Source: Anaerolineaceae bacterium (GTDB lineage: Bacteria; Chloroflexota; Anaerolineae; Anaerolineales; Anaerolineaceae). From it: a stretch of 7,677 nucleotides of DNA. The notes beneath the pieces were generated by a model, which worked only from the letters and a program-made list of their open reading frames with translations, made no database searches and was not told where the DNA came from. Below, one piece after another: positions 1 through 6,271 of the stretch. The stretch covers positions 1 to 7,677 of the forward strand of contig JAQTMA010000194.1 of assembly GCA_028714615.1 (NCBI GenBank). The letters run 5' to 3'. Within the stretch, counting starts at the first letter, position 1. Each line of letters starts with the position of its first letter. Both the position numbers and the translations under genes were made by a program.

Positions 1-80
1 CGAAGCCCCTCCCCAATTTCTCCGGCGCGGATATGGGCTTTGCTCTCCGAAACCAACTTTTCGATCTGATCCGATTCCAT
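1..80 (-). CDS. N-terminus of an unidentified protein (partial, runs off left edge)
   Basis: An open frame starts with ATG at 80 and continues to the left edge, giving 26 residues that begin MESDQIEKLVSESKAHIRAG. A GGGGA stretch nine bases upstream of the ATG could serve as ribosome binding site. The gene lies 29 bases after the stop of the membrane protein gene on the same strand, so it is probably the fourth gene of the two-component operon. The visible part is charged, helical and has no signal peptide. The style (acidic helix followed by an AGE-x-GEG turn) resembles the first helix of tetratricopeptide-type proteins, but this is a weak inference from 26 residues and no function can be given. 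Confidence 0.55.
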   Translation of the reverse strand, partial: MESDQIEKLVSESKAHIRAGEIGEGL

Positions 81-109
81 AAAAGGCGTTCCCCGATCAG
101 AACAAGACC

Positions 110-964
110 TTATTTGCGAAACTCATTCCGCCACAACAGTAAGTAGATTCCGAATATGATTAAGCCAATCGAGCCTGTATTCCCGATGAAACTCAATGCG
201 TTACCCGGGTTACCCCCGATATATAATCCCCAACCAACCATTGCCAGGACGCCGCCAGGGATGAGTGGCCACCATATAAAGCGTTGGATACTCATCCGGG
301 AAAAGACGGTGATCAATCCCCAACCTAGCGCGAAGATCACCAGCATGGTACCGGTTTGGGTGAGTCCGTTTACGCTGCCTGTTTGTCCCCAAGGGTAGTA
401 AATTCCAGGACCGATGGTGAGTAAGAGACAACCTGGGATGATCAGGCCGAGCTTACTGCCCATCAATCCGCATACCAATAAGGTTAAGCCGATCCCGGTC
501 AGCAGATAAAGCCCTAACTCGAGGGGATTGAGCGGAGTGAATAAGGTAAATACGCCCAGACCTGCGGATACGATGGCTGGCACAAGAGACCAGTAGGCCG
601 GTCGGGAGTTTATCCGGACAGAGAATATCAGGATCAATAACCAACCAACCGCATTAAGCAGCAGAAAAATCCCCAGGCGGATTGCTACTGCTGCCTCTGA
701 CCATGGAAAGGACGCCGCAAAACCACCGGCTCCGACCCCACTCATTATTCCGCCGGCAATCAAGAAACGATACTGCCGGTTGAAAATTCCCCGTAACAAC
801 ATAAGCAATCCCGCGATAAAAGGCACCGAAATCGTGAGCCAGCCTGTGTGGATGTACTGATCTGCCAACACCAGAACGCCGAACAATATCAATGCCAGGC
901 CTGCTTGAGAGGATAGATTCCAGCGATGTCCCCTGTTCGGTTGTTTTTCCGTGGCTTTGTCCAT
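110..964 (-). CDS. Polytopic membrane protein of unknown function, linked to the two-component system
   Basis: A 284-residue protein that is almost entirely hydrophobic. I count about ten membrane helices, near residues 20-36, 42-58, 67-85, 93-115, 124-142, 148-166, 171-190, 204-221, 229-249 and 263-278, with a short basic N-terminal tail (about 18 residues) and a charged C-terminus (RNEFRK). Several helices open with a similar pattern, an aromatic or Leu followed by Pro-Gly or Pro and a Gly-rich helix (LIIPG at 174, PLIPGG at 233, SLVPA at 126), which hints at internal duplication. I see no catalytic motif, transporter signature or extracellular domain. The ATG at 964 is preceded by GGAG at five bases' spacing. 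The gene starts 17 bases after the response regulator stop, so it is almost certainly co-transcribed with the kinase and regulator. It could be an accessory sensor, a target protecting the envelope, or a transporter part; the sequence does not decide. Confidence 0.85.
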   Translation of the reverse strand: MDKATEKQPNRGHRWNLSSQAGLALILFGVLVLADQYIHTGWLTISVPFIAGLLMLLRGIFNRQYRFLIAGGIMSGVGAGGFAASFPWSEAAVAIRLGIFLLLNAVGWLLILIFSVRINSRPAYWSLVPAIVSAGLGVFTLFTPLNPLELGLYLLTGIGLTLLVCGLMGSKLGLIIPGCLLLTIGPGIYYPWGQTGSVNGLTQTGTMLVIFALGWGLITVFSRMSIQRFIWWPLIPGGVLAMVGWGLYIGGNPGNALSFIGNTGSIGLIIFGIYLLLWRNEFRK

Positions 965-981
965 CCAGTCTCCAGATTGGA

Positions 982-1641
982 TTACTTCAGATAACCCATT
1001 TCTCGCGCACGCAGGACAGCCTGCAGGCGGTCTTGCGCGCCAATTTTGCCTAATATATTGGTCAGATGGTTTTTGACGGTGCCTTCAGCAATCACCAGAT
1101 GGTCGGCGATTTCTTTGTTGCTTGCACCGGTGGCCACCAGGCGAAGCACTTCCAGCTCGCGATCTGATAGTATTGGACCTTTATTACCGTCTGATGAGGG
1201 AGTTGGTCCAGAGATGCGCGCAAATTCAGCCAGCACTTTTGCAGTAATAGATGGCATCAAGAAGTATTCACCGCGAGCCGCCGCATTGATCGCTTCAAAT
1301 AGTTTATCTGATGAAGTATCTTTGAGCAGATAACCGACAGCCCCAGCCCGAAGACCATCGAATACATACTCATCATCGTCAAAAGTAGTCAGCACGATGA
1401 CCCGGCACCCTGGGAGCTGATTCTTGAGGCGGCGAGTAGCCGTAGCCCCATCCATTACAGGCATCCGCAGATCCATGAGGATTACATCCGGGTGATGTTC
1501 CAAAGCCAATCGAAGAGCCTCTTCTCCAGTGGAGGCTTCTGCTACTACCTGAAAATCGGACTGTACGGTGAGAAGGGTGTGGAGCGCTTCCCGAAAGAGG
1601 ACTTGATCATCTACGATGAGAACACGAATGGGGGTCTTCAT
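982..1641 (-). CDS. NarL/FixJ-family response regulator
   Basis: A 219-residue DNA-binding response regulator. The receiver domain (about 3-120) has the acidic pair Asp11-Asp12, the phosphoacceptor Asp57 in LMDLRMP, Thr85/Thr86 and the conserved Lys107 in LLKDTS. A linker (about 140-157) joins it to a LuxR/GerE helix-turn-helix (about 158-205) with the signature [15 protein letters not shown] and [12 protein letters not shown]. The set is complete, so the protein should be a working transcription factor phosphorylated by the kinase encoded just upstream. I chose the ATG at 1641, which overlaps the kinase stop as ATGA, the usual arrangement for translational coupling. An in-frame TTG at 1665 would add eight residues (MPGSGVAW) that the family does not need. 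The likely targets include its own operon and the divergent promoter region at 2826-3029, which holds several inverted repeats; this is inference. Confidence 0.95.
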   Translation of the reverse strand: MKTPIRVLIVDDQVLFREALHTLLTVQSDFQVVAEASTGEEALRLALEHHPDVILMDLRMPVMDGATATRRLKNQLPGCRVIVLTTFDDDEYVFDGLRAGAVGYLLKDTSSDKLFEAINAAARGEYFLMPSITAKVLAEFARISGPTPSSDGNKGPILSDRELEVLRLVATGASNKEIADHLVIAEGTVKNHLTNILGKIGAQDRLQAVLRAREMGYLK

Positions 1642-2825
1642 CCAGGCAACACCACTTCCAGGCAAAACCCTTCACCTTTTGCAGACTGCAAAACCACTTC
1701 GCCCCCAAGCAGATGAGCCCTCTCTTGTATGCCGAGTAAACCAAACCCTCCCTCAAGATTGTCTGAGCCGGCGCCGTTATCCTGAATTTCTAAACGGACA
1801 TGGGATGGATCGCTGTAATCCAGAACGATATTGACGTGAGAAGCATGGGCGTGCTTCCGGGTATTGTTGAGACCCTCCTGGGCGGCGCGATATAACGTCA
1901 AGTGGGCTTGCGGAGTAAGAGGGCGGGGTTTACCCAACAGTGAAAAACGAGAAGTTATGCGGCTATCCAGGCTGTCGCCTGGCATACGTTCCAATACCTC
2001 TGGGAGGGGCTGCTCCTGGCCGGGGGAGGCGCGCAAAGCAGCTACAGACTGGCGTACATCTACCAGGGCGTCCTGGGCGAGGTTTTGCGCTTTGAACAAC
2101 GTCTCATCTACCAGAGGAATGGGGGAACGCATCAAGGCGCGAGCAGCCTGGATCTGCATATAGATGGCGGTCAGGTAATGGCCAAGCCCATCATGGATTT
2201 CGCGCGCCAAACGGTTGCGCTCTCGAGTGATCGCGAGCTCCTCAGCCTGGACAGCGTAACCACGTAAGCGCTGATTAACCTGTTCCAGCTCATCAACGAG
2301 CAGTTCGACATGGGTGCGGGCGTTTTCTTCGTTCAATGCCATTTGCGTGAAGACCATAATAAAAACAGCGCCTGCTAAGAAGATAGGAAGCCCGCCGAGA
2401 ACGGCGTTCCAATCATGGGAGTAGAGGAAAGTCGATAGGATATACGCCAGGATGACAGCTAGGTTAGTGATGCGTTCGTATACCGGGTCAAGGAAAACTA
2501 CCGCGTGGCCGACTAATGGAATAAGGATCAGGGCGTTGAACCCAGCTCCACGACTCAGGTAAACGATCAGAGCCCCCAGTGGAATTTGCAAGGAAAAATA
2601 CGCCAAACGAGGAGTTAAGGAGTCGGAATGCGCACAATAGTCGTATCCATACACACCGATGGCGATATAGGCGGTCCCTAACAGCATGATCAGTGTAATG
2701 TCAAGCAGTGAAGTTATTTTTTGGACCTGGCTGAACATGGCAAAATACGAAGCCAACACCACGATTGCAAATGCTAACCGGCTGCCACTTCCCAGGGTGA
2801 TCCGTAGATTTCTTCTTCGCGCCAT
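1638..2825 (-). CDS. Membrane-bound sensor histidine kinase, NarL/DesK type (HisKA_3)
   Basis: A 395-residue kinase. The N-terminal 165 residues form about six membrane helices (near 16-33, 40-60, 74-91, 96-112, 119-135, 142-162) with only very short loops, so it probably senses something in or at the membrane, not through an extracellular domain. A helical linker with heptad-like leucines (about 166-200) leads into the HisKA_3 dimerisation domain, where His211 in LAREIHDGLGH is the phosphorylation site. The HATPase_c domain follows, with the N box at 317-325 (EGLNN then KH), the DNGAG motif at 349-353 and the glycine-rich GGFGLLGI at 359-366. All catalytic motifs are intact. The ATG at 2825 has AAGGTG just upstream and lies very close to a TATAAT box. 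The gene overlaps the response regulator by four bases, and the two form a cognate pair. Confidence 0.95.
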   Translation of the reverse strand: MARRRNLRITLGSGSRLAFAIVVLASYFAMFSQVQKITSLLDITLIMLLGTAYIAIGVYGYDYCAHSDSLTPRLAYFSLQIPLGALIVYLSRGAGFNALILIPLVGHAVVFLDPVYERITNLAVILAYILSTFLYSHDWNAVLGGLPIFLAGAVFIMVFTQMALNEENARTHVELLVDELEQVNQRLRGYAVQAEELAITRERNRLAREIHDGLGHYLTAIYMQIQAARALMRSPIPLVDETLFKAQNLAQDALVDVRQSVAALRASPGQEQPLPEVLERMPGDSLDSRITSRFSLLGKPRPLTPQAHLTLYRAAQEGLNNTRKHAHASHVNIVLDYSDPSHVRLEIQDNGAGSDNLEGGFGLLGIQERAHLLGGEVVLQSAKGEGFCLEVVLPG

Positions 2826-2833
2826 GCACCTTG

Positions 2834-2842
2834 ATTATAGCA
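2834..2842 (-). promoter_or_regulatory. Extended -10 promoter of the kinase operon, possibly leaderless
   Basis: On the minus strand this reads TGCTATAAT, a perfect TGn-TATAAT extended -10 element. Only eight bases (CAAGGTGC) separate it from the kinase ATG at 2825. Transcription normally begins six to eight bases beyond the box, so the RNA would start within about two bases of the ATG. No good -35 box is seen at 16-18 bases upstream, which an extended -10 element can do without. The alternative is that the true promoter is further upstream in the intergenic region and the AAGGTG acts as ribosome binding site. Confidence 0.6.
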
Positions 2843-2885
2843 TCGGGTGATGGGGTAAGCGCATTTCGGTGTTCGTCAGCTTCTT

Positions 2886-2911
2886 ATGGTCATACCTGCC
2901 GATATGACCAT
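2886..2911. promoter_or_regulatory. Perfect 9-bp inverted repeat, likely operator
   Basis: ATGGTCATA (2886-2894) and TATGACCAT (2903-2911) are exact reverse complements separated by eight bases. The centres of the two arms are 17 bases apart, consistent with a dimeric DNA-binding protein. It lies between two divergently read genes and about 60 bases upstream of the kinase start. The right arm also takes part in a 13-base imperfect direct repeat (2902-2914 and 2915-2927, 10 of 13 bases equal). The response regulator encoded next door is the obvious candidate binder, by inference only. Confidence 0.55.
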
Positions 2912-2913
2912 CG

Positions 2914-2933
2914 GATGTGACCTACGGCACATC
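2914..2933. promoter_or_regulatory. Second inverted repeat with the same 8-base spacing
   Basis: GATGTG (2914-2919) and CACATC (2928-2933) are exact reverse complements separated by eight bases, the same spacer length as the larger repeat just before it. The two centres are 25 bases apart. The right arm would overlap the -35 region of the candidate plus-strand -10 box at 2954. Arms of six bases can occur by chance, so the case rests on the position and the shared spacing. Confidence 0.35.
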
Positions 2934-2953
2934 TGTAGAGGGATGGTGCTGGC

Positions 2954-2959
2954 TATACT
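2954..2959 (+). promoter_or_regulatory. Candidate -10 box for the radical SAM gene
   Basis: TATACT lies 70 bases before the radical SAM start codon, giving a 5' leader of about 60 bases. The -35 region (around 2930-2936) does not resemble TTGACA, which fits a promoter that needs an activator bound at the adjacent inverted repeats. A second possible -10, TATGAT at 2991-2996, would give a shorter leader. Neither can be preferred from sequence alone. Confidence 0.3.
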
Positions 2960-2971
2960 GGGATTACCTTT

Positions 2972-2992
2972 TACCGGAGAAAGGGTCCGGTA
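2972..2992. repeat. 7-bp inverted repeat in the leader of the radical SAM gene
   Basis: TACCGGA (2972-2978) and TCCGGTA (2986-2992) are exact reverse complements around the seven-base spacer GAAAGGG. If transcription starts near 2966 this would fold as a stem-loop in the 5' leader; if TATGAT at 2991 is the -10 box, the repeat overlaps the promoter and could be an operator. It is not followed by a run of T, so it is not a terminator. Confidence 0.4.
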
Positions 2993-3015
2993 TGATTCTG
3001 GTGTATGGGCTTGGT

Positions 3016-3021
3016 AGGGAG
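3016..3021 (+). promoter_or_regulatory. Ribosome binding site of the radical SAM gene
   Basis: AGGGAG stands eight bases before the ATG at 3030 and supports that start. An upstream ATG at 3005 in another frame has no comparable site. Confidence 0.6.
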
Positions 3022-3029
3022 ACGTACTT

Positions 3030-4532
3030 ATGAATATCCTTATGATTTACCCGGAATTCCCCGACACATTCTGGAGTTTCAAACATGCCCTACGGTTTGT
3101 GAGCCGGCGAGCATCATCGCAACCTCTGGGCTTGATTACGGTAGCCAGCATGTTACCGGAAGAGTGGAACAAACGCCTGGTGGATGTGAATGTACAGGTG
3201 CTCACCGATGAAGATCTGAGCTGGGCGAATATTGTTTTTCTGGGCGGGATGATCGTACAGCGAGACTCGGCCAAGAGCATTGCCGCCCGGTGTAAACAAG
3301 CCGGACTAAAGATTGTTGCAGGTGGACCGCTTTTTACAATGGAGCATCAAAATTTCCCGGAGATCGATCATTTTGTCTTGAACGAAGCTGAGATCACCCT
3401 TGCGCCCTTCCTGGCTGATCTCGAAAAGGGTACACCCCGCCGGATTTACCAGACAGATGAGTTCCCGGATATCACCCAAACCCCTATTCCAACCTGGGAC
3501 CTGGTAGATCGTAAACATTACGATGCAATGAGCATCCAATTCTCCCGTGGATGCCCTTATAGCTGCGATTTCTGCAATATCACTTCCCTGCTTGGCCACC
3601 GCCCCAGGACAAAGACCGCAGCTCAAATTGTCGCCGAATTGAACGCACTTTACGCAACCGGATGGCGGCGGAATGTTTTCTTTGTAGACGACAATTTCAT
3701 CGGCAACAAACGCATTCTGAAAGAGGAAGTACTGCCGGCATTGATCGCATGGCGCAAGGGGAAGAAGGGTTGCAACTTTTCAACGGAAGCTTCGATCAAC
3801 CTGTCGGATGACCCGGAGCTGATGCACTTGATGGTGGCTGCAGGCTTCAACTCGGTTTTCGTGGGCATCGAAACCCCTGACGATGGCAGCTTGACTGAGT
3901 GCCACAAAAATCAAAACAAGAACCGCGACTTGATCGAGAGTGTGAAGCGTTTGCAGCGCGAGGGATTGCAGGTAATGGGTGGCTTCATCGTCGGGTTTGA
4001 TAACGATACCCCTTCAATCTTCCAACGCCAGATCGATTTCATTCAGAACAGTGGAATTGTGACTGCGATGGTTGGATTGTTGCAAGCTCCTCCCGGAACC
4101 CAGCTTTACAACCGCATGGAAAAAGAAGGGCGGTTGGTGAACGAGATGTCTGGGGATAACGTGGATGGCACCAGCAACATCGTCCCGAAAATGGATGCCG
4201 GAGTGCTCTACCGGGGATATAAAGGATTGATGGATCAGATCTATTCTCCGGATTTATTTTATGAGCGGGTTAGGAATTTTCTGCGAGAATATACACCGGT
4301 CGGGGCGAAAGTAAAAATTGAACCGGTTGAGATTCTCGCGTTTTTTCGCTCAATCTACCGGTTGGGAATCCGTGGGATTGAAAGGGTCCATTACTGGAAA
4401 CTCTTTTTCTGGACGTTATTCAATTATCCCAATAAGTTCCCATTGGCGATCACCTTCTCGATCTACCGGTTCCATTTCGCCAAGGTAAACGAGCTGCACT
4501 TGAAACAATCTGCTGAGCGTGCAACCGGTTGA
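3030..4532 (+). CDS. B12-binding radical SAM protein, DUF4070 / HpnP-like group
   Basis: A 500-residue radical SAM enzyme with an N-terminal cobalamin-binding domain (about 1-140). That domain has the usual start (NILMIYPEF, then LGLITVASMLPEEW), a VDVNVQ segment where DxHxxG would be in His-on proteins, and GGP at 98-100. The radical SAM barrel (about 165-380) carries the cluster cysteines Cys175, Cys179 and Cys182 in RGCPYSCDFCNI, followed by FFVDDNFIGN (217-226), STEAS (251-255) and GFIVGFD (318-324). The C-terminal part (about 385-500) matches the DUF4070 region and ends in a helical, strongly hydrophobic and aromatic stretch (about 434-484) that could touch the membrane. Overall pattern and length resemble HpnP, which methylates hopanoids at C-2, but the DUF4070 group is broad and no hopanoid gene is nearby. 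A methyl transfer to an unactivated carbon, perhaps on a lipid, is the best guess. It is transcribed alone, divergent from the kinase operon. Confidence 0.9.
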   Translation: MNILMIYPEFPDTFWSFKHALRFVSRRASSQPLGLITVASMLPEEWNKRLVDVNVQVLTDEDLSWANIVFLGGMIVQRDSAKSIAARCKQAGLKIVAGGPLFTMEHQNFPEIDHFVLNEAEITLAPFLADLEKGTPRRIYQTDEFPDITQTPIPTWDLVDRKHYDAMSIQFSRGCPYSCDFCNITSLLGHRPRTKTAAQIVAELNALYATGWRRNVFFVDDNFIGNKRILKEEVLPALIAWRKGKKGCNFSTEASINLSDDPELMHLMVAAGFNSVFVGIETPDDGSLTECHKNQNKNRDLIESVKRLQREGLQVMGGFIVGFDNDTPSIFQRQIDFIQNSGIVTAMVGLLQAPPGTQLYNRMEKEGRLVNEMSGDNVDGTSNIVPKMDAGVLYRGYKGLMDQIYSPDLFYERVRNFLREYTPVGAKVKIEPVEILAFFRSIYRLGIRGIERVHYWKLFFWTLFNYPNKFPLAITFSIYRFHFAKVNELHLKQSAERATG

Positions 4533-4554
4533 CGTGGCGCTAGAAATACCATAG

Positions 4555-4576
4555 GGGTTGCCCTTTTGGACAACCC
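4555..4576 (-). terminator. Hairpin between convergent genes, possible terminator
   Basis: GGGTTGCCC (4555-4563) pairs with GGACAACCC (4568-4576) around a TTTT loop. In the minus-strand RNA the one imperfect position becomes a G-U wobble, giving a nine-base-pair stem with an AAAA loop, so the fold is better for the treS transcript. The hairpin begins right at the treS stop codon. Neither side has a clean U run (the minus strand continues as TATGGTATTTCT), so termination may be weak or this may be an mRNA 3' end stabiliser. Confidence 0.45.
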
Positions 4577-6213
4577 TAAGGATGAGTCGATAACCATACG
4601 GATTGGTATGGGGAGATGAAAAACTGCAGTCGGCCGTCGGGTGTGAGAGGATATTCCTGGTGAGTGAGCAGATCGCGCAAGGGACTGTTGAAATTGAATT
4701 GAAGCGGGATATCAATCGATTGGATATCCTCAGATAGATTGTGGATCACGCAAACTCCGCTAATGCCTAGTTTTCTGACAAATGCCAGGATCGACAGGTT
4801 ATCGCCTTGAATGAACTCGATCGCACCCTGGCTGAAAACGGGGAACTGTTTTCGGATGGCAATCATCCTGCGGATCGTGTGCCACAGCGAAAGCGAGTCG
4901 GCGCGCTGTTGCTCAACATTGATGTGCTGATATCCAAAGCGTTCGTCATCGATGATGGCATCGTATAGGCGATCAGGGGGAGCGTTCGAAAAGCCCGCGT
5001 TCAAGCTCGCATCCCACTGCATGGGCGTGCGCACCCCGTCTCGATCTTTTAGCCAGATACTATCTCCCATCCCGATTTCATCACCATAATAGATGATGGG
5101 GGAGCCCGGCAGGGTAAAAAGGATCGAGTTGAGCAATTCGATCTTGCGCCGGTCACCGTCCATCAACGGGGCCAGTCGGCGGCGGATGCCCAGGTTCAAC
5201 CGCATTCGTGGTTCGGGAGCGTAAATATTCCATAGCAGTTCACGTTCTTCAGGCGTGACCATTTCGAGAGTCAGTTCGTCGTGATTACGCAGGAAGGTAC
5301 ACCATTGACAATTATCGGGGATCGGTGGGGTTGCCTGGCTGATGTTGACAACCGGGCGATAATCCTGCAGAGCGAGCGACATATAAAGACGTGGCATGAG
5401 CGGGAAATTGAAGGCCAAGTTAAACTCATCGCCGCTCCCAAAATAGGTGCGCACATCACGTGGCCACTGGTTCGCCTCGGCTAGCAAGATGCGCTCCTGA
5501 TATTGAGTGTCGATCTCCTTTCGCAGCTCCTTTAAATATGCATGGGTTTCAGGAAGGTTTTCACAGGTGGTTCCAGACCGCTTGAACAGGTAAGGGACGG
5601 CATCTGCGCGGAAGCCATCTAATCCCAAATCCAACCAGTACCGCATGATATCCAGCATGCCCTGGCGGACGGCGGGATTGTCGTAATTCAGATCTGGTTG
5701 CTGGGGAAAGAACCGGTGGAAATAGAACTGCTGAGTTTGCGGATCCCATTCCCAATTGGATTTTTGACTATCGACAAAGATGATCCGGGCTTCTTGGTAG
5801 AGTTGATCGGTGTCGCTCCATATATAGTAATCCCGAAAAGGCGATGTGCGTGAGCTGCGGGCAGCCTGGAACCAGGGGTGCTGGTCGGAGGTGTGGTTGA
5901 CCACCAAGTCGGCGATAACACGTAAACCTCGTCGATGGGCTTCCACCAGGAAGGTTTTAAAGTCTTCCATCGTTCCATAATCCGGATGGATGGCATAGTA
6001 GTCAGCAATATCGTAGCCATCATCCACCATCGGAGATGGATAGATTGGCAGCAGCCATAAACAGTCCACCCCCAGGCTGACGAAGTAATCCAACCGGTCG
6101 GTCAGGCCACGGATATCCCCGATGCCATCACCGTTCCCATCCGCGAAAGACCGGACGTATACCTCATAAAAGATTGCATTCATGTACCAAGGCAAGTTAC
6201 TTTCAGGCACCAA
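4576..6213 (-). CDS. treS: Trehalose synthase (maltose alpha-D-glucosyltransferase), GH13
   Basis: A 545-residue cytoplasmic enzyme that interconverts maltose and trehalose by intramolecular transglucosylation. It shows the full GH13 barrel: DLVVNHTSD (102-110), GFRADAVPY with nucleophile Asp204, LLAEANQWP with acid/base Glu246, and FLRNHDE with Asp312. The stretches that set TreS apart from oligo-1,6-glucosidases and amylases are present, notably the segment at 211-224 ending CENLPETH, GIRRRLAPL (342-350), YYGDEIGMGD (375-384) and RTPMQW (395-400). A short beta domain follows (about 465-545). There is no fused maltokinase domain. No ATG fits: the only in-frame ATG (6183, residue 11) falls inside the conserved WYMNAIFYEVYVRSF start. 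TTG at 6213, or GTG at 6210, follows a good GGAGAGGTG site, and I chose TTG. It lies 58 bases after aglG on the same strand and probably acts on the sugar the importer delivers. Confidence 0.93.
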   Translation of the reverse strand: MVPESNLPWYMNAIFYEVYVRSFADGNGDGIGDIRGLTDRLDYFVSLGVDCLWLLPIYPSPMVDDGYDIADYYAIHPDYGTMEDFKTFLVEAHRRGLRVIADLVVNHTSDQHPWFQAARSSRTSPFRDYYIWSDTDQLYQEARIIFVDSQKSNWEWDPQTQQFYFHRFFPQQPDLNYDNPAVRQGMLDIMRYWLDLGLDGFRADAVPYLFKRSGTTCENLPETHAYLKELRKEIDTQYQERILLAEANQWPRDVRTYFGSGDEFNLAFNFPLMPRLYMSLALQDYRPVVNISQATPPIPDNCQWCTFLRNHDELTLEMVTPEERELLWNIYAPEPRMRLNLGIRRRLAPLMDGDRRKIELLNSILFTLPGSPIIYYGDEIGMGDSIWLKDRDGVRTPMQWDASLNAGFSNAPPDRLYDAIIDDERFGYQHINVEQQRADSLSLWHTIRRMIAIRKQFPVFSQGAIEFIQGDNLSILAFVRKLGISGVCVIHNLSEDIQSIDIPLQFNFNSPLRDLLTHQEYPLTPDGRLQFFISPYQSVWLSTHP

Positions 6214-6217
6214 TCAT

Positions 6218-6226
6218 CACCTCTCC
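6218..6226 (-). promoter_or_regulatory. Ribosome binding site of treS, decides a non-ATG start
   Basis: The minus strand reads GGAGAGGTG. It places AGAGG six bases from TTG at 6213 and nine bases from GTG at 6210. An ATG at 6217 is out of frame and meets a stop after four codons. The site supports initiation upstream of the internal ATG at 6183, which would remove conserved residues Trp9 and Tyr10. Confidence 0.6.
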
Positions 6227-6271
6227 ATGACAATACGCCAACGATTGTGACACTTATCTGCCACACGTTGA

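Noticed and set aside
1641..1665. Longer response regulator starting at TTG 1665
   Set aside because: The extra eight residues do not belong to the receiver fold, and the ATG at 1641 overlaps the kinase stop as ATGA, which is the more likely start.
3005..3211. 68-residue plus-strand frame at the start of the radical SAM gene
   Set aside because: It overlaps the conserved cobalamin domain in another frame and shows no recognisable protein pattern; not a leader peptide with any visible regulatory feature.
3306..3626. 106-residue minus-strand frame inside the radical SAM gene
   Set aside because: Antisense shadow of a strongly conserved coding region, without domain or start signals.
4576..6213. 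Alternative call as alpha-glucosidase (AglA) because of the agl context
   Set aside because: The CENLPETH, GIRRRLAPL and YYGDEIGMGD segments are those of trehalose synthase and outweigh the operon context.
6214..6271. Possible operator in the aglG-treS gap (ACAAT and ATTGT nine bases apart)
   Set aside because: The arms are only five bases with a mismatch beyond them; too short to separate from chance, and no convincing promoter boxes accompany it.
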